NCBI RefSeq assembly: GCF_000427825.1
Contig: NZ_ATYT01000007.1
Span: 1-64,000, forward strand
DNA from: Thermocrispum municipale DSM 44069
GTDB taxonomy: Bacteria; Actinomycetota; Actinomycetes; Mycobacteriales; Pseudonocardiaceae
DNA length: 64,000 nucleotides
Reading direction: 5' to 3'
Position 1 is the stretch's first letter, and each line of letters starts with the position of its first letter. The translations under genes were made by a program, and so were the position numbers. Shown here piece by piece: positions 1 through 12,000 of this stretch. Below the pieces are notes generated by a model. The model searched no databases and was not told where the DNA came from. It saw only the letters and a list, made by a program, of their open reading frames with translations.

Positions 1-3000
1 CCCGCCGCCATGAACGCAGCCATGTCCTCGGTCAAACCCGGATCACCGAACCGCCCACCACGCGGCCCAGCTGAGGTTTGCCGAATGTCCGGACTGTCGG
101 ACACGGCTTCGTACGCGGGCGCCGCGTTCAGCCCCATCCGCTCGATGGAACGCCGCACCATGCCGCTGGCGATGGCGTTCACCAACGCCACGTGATCGAG
201 CCTGTCTGCCCGGGCGAAGTGGGCCAGCTCCGGCACCTGCTCGAGCAACGACAGCACCTGCTCGGAGCCGTCGTAGGCGTGTGCCACGAGCTGCTCCAGA
301 GCTTCCACAGCGCCCGCGTTCTGGAACAGCTCCCGAACCGAGAAATGCACGCCGACCCACACCGAGCGCGCCTCGCCGAGTGCCTCGGCCGACGGCGCGA
401 CACCCGCAAGCCCCAGGTCAGCGAGCACATCGCTGAGCGACGCCGGATTCCACCGCCATCGCGGCGCTCCACCGTCCGAAGCGACCGTCGCACCCGACGG
501 CGAACGACGGTGCCGCGGTCCGCGAGCCGCCTCCGGCGACAGGAGGTTCACCTCGGTGCCGGGAGCCTCTACGGCACCGCCCACGGGAAGCGGTTCCTCG
601 GTCCCGTAGCGCACGTGACCCTCGTCGTTCACCACGAACAGGTAGTAGTCGTGCGACTCGTCAGCGGTGTCGAAGCCCCATACGTGGTCCCTGCTCCGAC
701 GCACCAGCCTCGCGGTGTTGTCGGTGGCGTCGTACAGCGCGCCGTAGACGTCGAGCCCACGGGTGTCACGCAGAATCCCCTCGATCGCCCGAAGCCGCGG
801 GATCCACGTGAGGGCACCAACCGTCACGTTGCTGCGCGGGTCGCCGGAACGTCCGCGGAGCCTCATCAGCACGACCTCGCCTGAGCTGTCGGCGGTATGA
901 CGCAGGACGTCGCCGGGGACGAAGAGCCGCCCGTCCGGCGGCTCCCGGTGTGAACTCGCACGGGACGACGTACGGCTCAGCGACAGCCGACTCAGCAGGT
1001 GGTCCACACGCGAACCCGCCGAGGACGGCGGCGATGCCGGCCGAGCCGCAGGCTGTTCCGCCGCCGACGGACCGGCCTCCGAGATCACGATGTTCGGGAA
1101 GGCATCGGTCGACGAGCTCGACTCGTCGGCGTCCGCCGTCGGGTGCTCGCTGCCGAAGTAGATTCGGCCGTCGCCGTTCACCAGGAACGCGTGGTACTCG
1201 TGGGTCGGGTCCAGCACTCTCAGCGGGTGGCCTTGGCCGTCACCCGGCGCGAAGACCATCACCCCGGTGCCCCGGCGATACACGAAAACCGAAGACCCGT
1301 CGGTGCTGTCGTGGAGAATGCCGTTGACGTGTTCCGTCGGTGCACCGTTGACCAGCGTCTCGACGTCGTGCAACCCGGTGGTCTGCCACAGCTCCCCCAC
1401 CTGCAGGTCGGGGTGGTTCGCGGCGGTGACGTCGCGCAAGCGCTCGAGCACCCACTGGCCGTCCGCCGACTCCGCCAGCACGGTGCCGGGAAGCCGGACC
1501 GGCACTCGCTCGCGCACCTCCGCTTCCGGCGATTGCGCTCCCGTCGATCGCGATGTCACCGGCTCCGACGGCCCGGCCTCGACGACGGACTCGCCGCGAC
1601 GCAGCCGGTTGAACCGCTGTCCCATGCGGCGCCAGCGGTTCGGCGCCCCTTCGCCCTCGTTGCGATGGCGCGAGAAGTGACCGGCGAGACGCCGGAACAG
1701 ATTCTCACCGGGGGCACCACCACGCAGCCGCATCCTCGGTTGCGGTCTCGGGGTCGTCGCGATCCAGGCGTCAAGGAGGGATCGCACCGTGGCTACGGCC
1801 TGTTGCACGGCTTCCGGCAGCACTTCGGGGTTCGTCGCCGGCGGGACGCCGTCCGGCCACGACATCCGCGCCGCGTCGGCCACCAGCCGAAGTCCCGGCA
1901 CCAGGAAACCCTCACCGGCCATCTGACGCAGCAGCCTGGTGAACGACTCGTCCGCGAACTCCAGCCTGCCGACGTAGCTTCGCAGGTCCTGCATGGCGCG
2001 CACCGCTGTGCCCAGCGCCCGCAGCCGGGCCTCGGAGGGCAGTTGTGCCAAGCGGCTCTCGGCCTCCGCCACCTGCTGATGGAACTGCTGCAGTTGCGAC
2101 CGGAAGTCGTTCGGCACAGGGCTCAGCGCTTCGTCGCCGGCGCGCGTGACGATCAGGTCGCCGACGAGCATGCGTACGACGTCCGGCACGAACGCGGTGA
2201 TGTCGTCGGTCGTCCTCGGCGGGAGCATGTGCTGCACCAGTTCGTCTCCGAACCAGGCATGCAGCGCGATCTTGCGCACCGCCTCCGGGACACCGGCCCG
2301 CTCGAACTCTTGCGCGATGCCGGCAGGCATCTCGATGCCCGCGTAGGTCTCGCGCGCGAGCTCGTTGATCGTCGCAACGACGTCAGGATCCGCGTCCTGC
2401 AACCGGCCGGCGTCGTCGACCAGCAGCGCCGCGACCTGGTCGACCACCGAGGCGTCCCACACCAACCGCTCGTCCGGACCCAGCTCTCTGGTCTCCACCT
2501 GCTCGGCGGTCTCGGCCACCGGGGCCGGGGTCGTGCCCGCTTGCTGCGCAACGCTCCGGGTCGCGTCCCCGACCGGGTCGATGGTTGTGCTCTCCTGCAC
2601 GACGATCGGCGAACCGTCCACGCGGATCAGCACCGCTTCGACGCGGTCGAGCGTGAACAGGCCTCGCACGGTTGGTGCGGGCGCCTCGAAGTGCGGGGGT
2701 CCGCCATTTCTCATCAACCATGCGGCGTACGGCTCGGCGCCGACCGGGTAGATGATCGCGAAGCCGGTGTAGACCACGTCCGGGCCGTCCATGAGCCGCA
2801 AGCCGAGCTCGTTGAAGCCCATCTCGCCGTGGAACACCTGCGGTGGCGCTTGCGCGAGGAACTGCTCGGTGTTCGCGCCCAGGAACTCGACGTTGGTCTC
2901 CAGGACTCGGTCGAAGCCCGCGATGCCGCGGTACCGCGTGAGCAGGTTCGACAGCGCATCGGTCGGCCCGGGCTCGGTGCTCGCCTGCCCGGCGGGCGGT

Positions 3001-6000
3001 GTCTCCTGCGCCTGCTGCTCGATGCCCCGCTCCGTTTGCTGCGAGTGCTGGTCGCCCACCGGCTCATGCACCTGCTGCTCGACCGGCGCCGTTGCCTGGG
3101 CCTGTGCTTGCTCGGCCGCCGTCGCCTCCGGTGCCGGCAATCCACCGTCGACGGGCGCCGCTTGTTCGGTCGCCGCAGGCGGCGCGGGCGGATCCATGAC
3201 GACGTCGTGCGCCACCCTCGCTCCATCGGCGCCGAGCACGAAACCGTGGAACCGACCAGGGCCCTGGAAACCTCTGGGTTGCCGGTCGTTGTCGATCCGG
3301 TCGGGCGTGATCGTCCAGGCGCCCGACTCGTTGGGGTTGTTGCCCAGCCTGACGACCGTGACAGCGACGAACGGAACGGCGCTGGCCTGCAGGTTGCGCA
3401 AGCGCTGCCACACTTCCCGCGCGTTACCGCTGAACTCGTCCAAGGTCGTGGTGAGTACGGTCGGCGGCCAGCCGTTGGCGTTCTCGATCGCTCGCAGAGC
3501 GCGAATGGCATCCCGTCCGTTCGGCGCCTGCTCCAGCAGGTCACGCAGTTCGACCGGGCGGGTCGGCGCGACCGGCAGATCGACGCGGTCGTCCTCGGAA
3601 TCGTCGATCCGTGATCCTTGCGAGTCTTCGGGTCCGAGAACCGCCGCCCGATCGATCGGCCGACTGTTCTGCCGCAGCACGAAGGCGTAGAACTTGCCGT
3701 TGCCGATGAAGCCACTGGGCATCGGGTCGTTCGGCCCGATGGTCCATGCGTTGCCGACCGTCCGCGCGTCGAGGTCCAGTCGTACGAGCGTGACCGCGAT
3801 GACCGGACTGCTTTCTGCGGTCTTCAGCCTGTCCAGGGCATGCCACGCCTCGTACGGGTCGTCCGCGAGGTGGCGCGCCACGGGCCGCTGTTGAGTACGA
3901 ACACCCAGGCTCTGCGCGGTCGGCAGGTGACGACTCTGCAGATCCAGCAGAGCGTTGACGGCCGCGGCACCCGTCGCGTTGTAGCTGTGGATACGGCTCA
4001 GCGGGATCCTGTCGATCGCGGTGTACCGGGGCAAGGTCGGTACGCGCACCGGGTTCCAATAGCTGCTGGTGTCGCGCACCATCGGCGCGTCGCCGGACCC
4101 GTACAGGACCTGGCCCGTGCGGCTCACCGCGAACATCACCATGCGATTCGGGTCGCCGAAGTTCACACGGTCGACGGGGATCATGTCGTGGGTGAAGCGT
4201 TGGACGGCCAGCACCTGCCCGTAGTCCCGCCGGACGATCCAGGCCCGGGGTTGGCCGTTGACGTAGCCGCCGACAAGTGCCTCGACGTGGTCGAACGGCA
4301 CGCTCAGCAGGAAGTCGACCACGGCTGTGGGGCCCGCCACCCGCCGCGCGGTCCGGACCCAGACCGGGCCACGCCAGTTCTGCGAGATCCAGTTACGGTC
4401 GGGTTCCGCCAGGTCTTCGATGAACTCGGTCATGGCGACTTCGTCCACGACCGAGCTCTGGGGACCGGGTGGCGGAACCGCAGCAGGCGCCGTGGGCGGC
4501 ACGACACGACCGGCGACGCCCGGGGCCGGCGGCTGGTTGACGTGCGCTGCCGACGGCAACCCCGGCATCCGACTCGGCGGCTGGACCGTCGGCTGAGCCG
4601 CCAACGGGCCCTGCATCTGGACCGAAGCCGGACCCCACGACTGACCCTGCGCTGCAGCGGGCGCGTGGCCGGTCGGCACCGCAGGCTGCGCGGCGGGCGC
4701 GGGCTGGGCCACGTCGGTCTGCCCGAGCAGCGGATGGCCGTCCAGGGTCACCGCCCACAGAGACGTCGATTCCGGGGCCCCGACGAAGATCGACGGGTCC
4801 GCCAGCTCTCCCCTGGGGCCGATCTCGTCGTAAACGGTGATGGAACCGTTGACATCGGCGTACAGGAACACCGCGTGCTCGCCGTCCGGCCAGGTGCCAC
4901 GCAAGATGCCGACCGCAGGCCGACCACCGGCGCTGCGGAGGATCTCGTAGACATCCGGTTTGCCCCACACCGAGAGGAAGGTCCGCGGCCAGACGACGAG
5001 CTGGTTCGGGCCCATCGCCAGGTGAACGTTCTGCAGGGCCTGGCTGCCGCCGCGGATCGTGGCCAGCGGGCCGGCGGCGATCTCCGTCCGCTGCGGCACC
5101 ACCGGCACGTCGACCGGGCCCGCCTGCGCGGTGAGCACGGGTTGCTCCGGCACCTGCGACGAGGACGCCTCGGCGTTGCGGCGTCCGAACCCACGGAACA
5201 GGCGACGCAGACGGCCGCCGCCGGGCGCCCCACCCCGCAACGGCAGCCTGATCCCACCCTGTGCCGGGTGCATGCCGTTGTTCGCCGCCCAGGCCCGCAC
5301 CAGTGCGTCCACCTGCTGCACGACGTCGGCGACCGGGGCAGGCAGTGCGTCCGGGTGCCCCAGCCACTCCGCGCCACCCTGGCGTGTCTGGAACAAGGTC
5401 GCGGCGACCAGCTCGAGGCCGGGCTTGATGATCTCGTCCATCGCCCAGGTCCGGCGAGCCTCGGTCCGTCCGGGCGACATGACGTCCTCGACCTGTTGCA
5501 CGAACGACCGCTGGTAGAGCAACGCTTCCCGGGCCATGTCCCGCGCCCACGCGCTTTGGCCGGGCCGTGCCACGACGTCCAGTGCGCTGGTGGCGACCTC
5601 CGCCCGCTTCTTCAAGAACGCCACGTGGGCGGTGAGGCTGCTGCGTAGCTTCACCACGTCGGTCTCCGGCGCGGTGACCTCGGTGAGCCCATGCTGCCTG
5701 GCCCAGTCCTTGGCCAGCTGGTGGTATTCGCGCGCCTTGTCGGCGACGTTCTCCGGCACCACGGTCGGGTCGGTCTGCGGCTGGGCCAACGCCATGCGGG
5801 CCTCGTTCCGCAGCACCTGCAGGGCGGGGATCAGCAGGTCGCTGATCGCGGTGCCCCGGTCCGCGGTGGCGCTCTCCGGCTGCCCCACCGGTGCCAGCAA
5901 CTGGATGAACTCGTGCGTCGGCCGCAGCGCCTCCGTCGCGATCCGGAGGACATGCCGGCGCTGCTCTTCGCCCAGCGTCGACAGCTCCTCGGCGGCCGTC

Positions 6001-9000
6001 TGTGCGTCGTTCTTCAGTTGCGCCACCCGCGCGGAGACATCCGGCGCAGGCGTCGAGGTCTCCGGTGGCAATTGCGCGACGGCGGTCGTCTCGACCCCGC
6101 CCGCGTCCACGCTCCGGTCACCGCGGGTGGTCGCGGCCTGCTGCCTCAGCAACTGGATGGCCGCCACCGCGAATTTGCGGGCCGACGCCCTACCCATCTC
6201 ACCCCAGGTGCCACCCCTGAACAGGGTGTGGAACATCCCGTCCCGAACCCACCGGTACGCGACGGTGGTCACCAGGTCGTCGAGATTTCCGAGGGAACGG
6301 GTGTCGCCGCCGAGCAGGTCGTTCACCATCCGCCAGGCAGCGCTGAGGGCCTCCGCAGGGATGCGATGCCGGTTGGCCATCGCCATGCCGATGTGTTGGA
6401 ACAGACCCGGCTGGAGGTCTTCCGGCCTACTCGCGACATGCTCGAGCCTGTCTTCGAAATATGCGCGGTCTCGCTCGCGCATGTGGTTGAACCAGTCCTC
6501 GAGGTGGAACCTCTGGGTGACCGTCAGCTGCTCGTACAGCGCGTCGAAACGCTCTCGGGCGGCCGGCCGCAGCCCGTCGTACCAGGCCCGGAATCGCTGA
6601 CGTTCCTGGAGTTGGGCTTCCCAGAACGGAGCGGCGGCGACGTTGGCGACCATGTCACGATCGGCCTCTTCGAACGTCATGAACAGCTCGGCGGGCAGCC
6701 ACGGCGGCGCAACCACGGCGTCCGTGGTGACGCGAACTCGCGTCTCGCCGGGCCGGAGGCCGGCGTCCGGCCAGCCGAGGTGTGGTTTGGTCTGCAGATC
6801 GGCGTCGGTGTAACCGTCCGGAACGCCGATCGCGGTCAACCACTCCCGCGGGGTCAGGAACTCCGTCGACGGGTCCACTGCCGGTGTCCCGTCCTCCTTC
6901 ACCAGATACCGCGGCATGAAGTCGACCACCACGTCGAACGCCGGCCCACCGTCGTCCGGGGTCACGTTGACCACCGTGGCGATGTGGTATCCGATCGTGA
7001 ACGTCGCCGGGTGGCCCCGACGTCCACCGAAAGCGAACTCGGATCGGCCGCGCAGGCCGTCGCGCGAGACGAAGATCTTCCGCGGTTCGACGCCGAGCGT
7101 CCGCAGCCGGTGCGCGACGATGTGGGCGCGGAGCCAGCAGTAGTTCTCGACGAACCGCCACGGGAGGTCGAACACCCTGCCGTCGGCGAGCCTGATCTTC
7201 GTCCGCTCGAGGGTCGGCAGGATCTGGCGGAACTCGGACAGCGGGATGCTCTGCCGCAGGACCGGCTCCGGCGCGCTGGTGGCAAGGCGGTCGCGGCGCT
7301 GTTCCGCGGCGCGCGCGGCGGCATCCTGCTCGGTGACCTCGGTCGTGTCGGGCTGCGTCGCCACAGCTTGCTCGGACCGATCACCGGTCTGTCCGCCACG
7401 CTCGTGCCCGACGGTGACGTCGGCGTTGTCGAACGCCGGCGAGTCCCCGTCCCGCCCCGTCGCTCGGGCCGAGTCGGCCCCGGAGTCCACGGGTGAGGGT
7501 GCCGTCGTGTCCTCGACTGTGACCGTCCCCGGCCCGGTCGTGTTCGCGGCGGGAGCCGAATCCACCAGCGACACCGGCGAATCACCGACAACCGACGTCG
7601 CAGGCGCAGTTGTGTCCCCCACGGGCGCGGTCGTCGACAACCCGGGAACCTCGGTCGCCGGCGTCGTCATCGCGGCCGTCTCGCTCGCGGTCTCGGCACC
7701 CGGGCCGGCGAAGTGCCGCCTGATCACCCACGCCGGGTTCAGCTTGCCGACCACCTTGCCGAGGTCCTCGACGTAACGCTGGACGTCCTGCGGGCGGGAA
7801 CCGTTGGCGATGGCCTCGGCGGCGAGCAGTGTGACGTCGTCGTTCGCGGCGCTCGGCGCGAGCACCTCGTTCACCACCTGCACCGCCTGGTTCTGCACCA
7901 CCGGACTGAACGTCTCGCCGCGGAGCGAGTCGGCCTTCGCGGTGATGTCCTGGCGGCTCTGGAAGATCTGCGGCTCCGCCTGACGCGCGGTCGGACCTGG
8001 TGGCGGTGTCGTCACCCGCTGCGTCGTCGACAGCGACGGCTGCACATCCTGGCTTGCGGCGTTGAGGTCGACCACCACGTCGATGGCCTTGGCGGTGACG
8101 TCCGCGACGCGCCGTCCGCTGTCGATGGCCTGCTTGATGGCGGTGAACACGGCGTCGTAGCTGCCGTCGGAGGCAAGCTTGTTCGGCCTGCTCACCCAGT
8201 CCAGGATGTCGCGCGCTGTCTGTGCGCTCGGGTCACCCGGGTCCGTGGGCGGCCGGGTGTCCGAGGTCTCGGCAAGCATGTCGGAGACCGTGCTGTCGGC
8301 CGGGGAAACGGACGTGGTTGCGCGCGGCAGGTCGAGCGCGGCACGAATCTCGTCGGCTTTGAGTCCGGCATTCGCCCAACCCTCCGCGACGTCTGCGCCA
8401 CGCGCGACGAGCTCGAGGGCCACGATGTCGCGCACATCGTCGAAGATCCCCGCAGGAAGGCTCTTCGCCCGGTCCGATTCGACGTCGATCGTGCCGCGGA
8501 CGATCGCGTCGGCGCGGTCGACGAGCGCGGCGCGGTCGGCCTCCCCGACAGGACCCCGCGGGAACATCTTGTCCAGCAGGGCGCGCGCGTCGAACGCCGT
8601 CCCCGTGATCTGGTCGGCCGCCTGCGAGATCCGGTCGGCAGCCGCAAGCGCGTCGCGGATGCTCGCCTCGTCGAACGTCACGCCGTCGTGGAACGAGTAG
8701 GTCACCGGGCGCACCGCGGCCGGAAGCTTCTTGATGAAGTCGACGACCTGCTGCTGGGTCACTCCCGGCCCCACGTGCAGGTTGCGGCCACGGGTGACGT
8801 CGTTCTGGCTCAGCGACGGTGGAGTCGGCACGGCGTCGCCGTCGCGGTGCAGCACCGCACCACCGGGCGCGCTCTGCACCACGACGCCTGCGGGCGGCGT
8901 GACCTTGTCCTCGGCCCACACCCGCCCCAGATCGAGCAGCCCTCTGCGCAGCGCGAAGTCCCGGTCGGCGAAGATCATCACGTCCTGGAACGAGTCGATC

Positions 9001-12000
9001 TGCGCCGTCGACCTACGGTCGTTCACCGGCACGGAGACCGTCCGGTTCCGGCCCGTGGACGTCGGCGGAATCGACTCCGACGAGTCGGTCGACGACCGCA
9101 GCAGCCTGCGCACCCCGTTGCTCACCGCGGTGGCGACCCGGTTCGACATCGACGTCTCGAACTCGACGAAGAACGACGCGTCGATGACGAACGCGTAGAA
9201 CGGGCCCGGGTACTTGTTGCTCTCGACGTTGATGTCGCGGCCCCACCACGCGTCGACCTGATCGTCGAACGCGTTCGAGGCGATCAGCACCGGCATCGCG
9301 CGGGCCGTGCCCTGCTCGTCACCATCGACGGCGTGCGTGCCCGCACCTTCCCCGGAGGCGACCGCGCCGATGCCCTTGGTCGTCGAGTCGGTCTTGCCGA
9401 CCAGGTCGGACATCTTGGCCAGCTTCAGCAGCTCGATGCCCGCCGGGAGCTTCTTCACGAACGTGGCTCCGTCGAAGTTCGGCTTCGCGGTCAGCCTGAT
9501 CGACATCCGCTTGTTACCGAAGAAGCCCCGCTTGACCAGCACGTTCGTGCTGCGGTAGTTCTCCGTGCTGAACATCGTGTGCGACCCGCCGTAGATCGCG
9601 GTGTCGGACGTCAGCGCGTACAGCACATGCCAGGCCGGGCTGCCCGGCTTGGTGTAGTCGGAGATCTGGTTGCGCGCCCACTCGAGCTGCTCGAGCGTGA
9701 CCTCACCCGGTGCCAGTGGCCGCGCGCCCATCTGGGCCATCACGACCTTGCGGATGATGTCCATGAGCATGCTGCCCTCGGCGTGGATGTGCACGCCTTC
9801 CCGCGGGTCGAGCTGCTGGCCGGAGATGTCCGGCTTCTCCTTGTGGATCGTCACCACCGGCGCCCGCTCCGGCTGTTGCAGCGGCGGCACCAGGCTCTCC
9901 CGCGGCGCCGTGAGGGTGACCCTGCCGAGCACGGTGGCCACGCTCGCCCTCGGCGGTTCCTTGCGCGGCTTGTTCGGGCGCCGCTCCGCCGGGTCGGTGT
10001 CCGGGGTGGTCGCCGAGTCGGTCTCGGCACCGGTCGCCGCGTCGGTCTCGACACCGGTCACCGAGTCGGTCTCCGCCCCGGTCGCCGAATCGGTCTCGAT
10101 CCCGGTCTCCGAACTGCTGTCAGCACCGCGGGCCGGGGTGGTGTCCGTACCACTGGCCGGTGTGGTCTCGGAGCCGGCCGCCGGCGGCCTTGGTGTGAAC
10201 ATCAAGTCGGTACTGGTCGTCGATGCCGTCTCGGCGTCGGTGCTCGGTGCAGGCCTCGCCGGGGCCGGCGGCGCCTTCCGCAGCACGCCCACCTCGTGCC
10301 TCGGCGTGGTCGCCTGCGGCGCCAGGTGCCGCTCGCTCCCGCCGAGCGCCGAACGCACCACACCAGGCGTCTCGTGCAGCTCGACCGCGATCCGGTACCG
10401 CACGTTCACGTCGACCGCGCCGGCGTGACCGTGCCGCAGCTGCGAGGTCAGCTTCAGCCCGATGCTGCCCGGCTTGATCCTGAGCCGCTTCCTCGACTTG
10501 TTCACCGACGGGCCGCCGTGCAGGGTGCCGTCGCTGGACCGGCCGGGCTCGGTCGACTCGTTGAGCGCACCGTCCCCGCCACTGGCCTTCGACGCCCCGA
10601 ACTCCGGCAGGAAGCTCAACCACCCGTTCCGCGCCCTGGTGATCGTGCGCAGGATCGTCGCGTACCGGATGTTCAGCACGCTGTCCGGGCCGAGCACCTT
10701 CTTGTCGGTCGCGTCCGGTGCGACGTGGTCGGATCGCTCCGCGACGATCCGCAGCACCACGGAGCGGCCCTTCTTGGTGTTCGGGTCGGCGATGGTGTAC
10801 ATGTCGCCGTCTTCCAGGCTTCGCGCGGCGAGCGCGTCGCGCAGCCCGACGTAGCCGTACGGCGTGGCCAGGGCGATCCGGGCACGCTCCAGGACCTTCT
10901 GCTTGAACTCGCCGTCCACGTGCAGGTCGTCGAGGGCCCGACCCAGGTCGGACAGCGGCTCCTGGCCGTCGATCTTGTGCAGCTCGGAGTAGAGCACCGT
11001 GGAGCCGTTGTGCGCGACGTACCCGCCCTCGGGCGGCAGCAGCGTCTGCACCACCGCGGCGTTCGGCTTCGGCTTCGGCATCGCCGCCTGCAATTCCGGC
11101 GGGATTTCCATCCCGTTGCGGATCAGCAGGTCGTAGGCGTGCTCGGCGGGCATCTCGAGCACGGCCGCGTTCGGCGCGTGCACGATGGCGGGCGAGGTAC
11201 GCATCGCCTTGTTCCACACCCAGTTGGCCACCCGCAGCGACGTCCGGTACGTCGACACGCGGTCGGCGACCATGTAGACCATCGGCGCGCCACGCTGGTT
11301 GACCTGCTTCTCACCGGGGCCGATGTCCTCGATCAGACCCTTCTCCGACTCGACGCCGAAGCCCAGCGCCGACTTGATCCGCGCCGCCCAGTCGGAGACG
11401 CGGTTCGGGATGAGCGAGCCGAGGAAGCGGAACGCCACACCCGTGGTCGCGGTCTCGGTGTTGCTGCCCAGCCGCTGGCCGCTTGCGTTGCGCTGCGAGT
11501 TGCCGTCCTCGTTGATGCCGACGAAACGCAGGTTGTAGAACTCGTGCTGCTGCGACAGCTTGACCAGCAGCCGGGACCACGTGCCGCCGACACCCACTTG
11601 GGGCAGCGGCTCGAACTGCTCGTTGAGCCCACGGCCCGCACCCCACCGGGCGGCCGCCTGGCTGCCGAGACCGTGAACCAACCGGTTCACCGCTCCCGGC
11701 CGCATGAACGACGGCAGTTCCACCCGGTACGTGGTGGGGATCCCGTCCCGCACCTCGGTGATGTGCTCGACCCCTGGCGACGACCACGCGCGCGTCAACC
11801 ACGGCGGTTTGTGGCTCGGCGCACCGGGCCGGCCGTTCGGCAGCGGTGTGACGCTGCGCGCGGCGGACAGCTTGATGGCCTTGTAGTCGGCCTCGGTCAT
11901 CACCGCGTCGTGGACCGCCGCGTAGTCGGTGATCGTCTTCGGGTCGAGCTTGGTGAACTGCGACGTGTCCGGCGCCGTGCCGTAGAACACCCCTTCGCGC

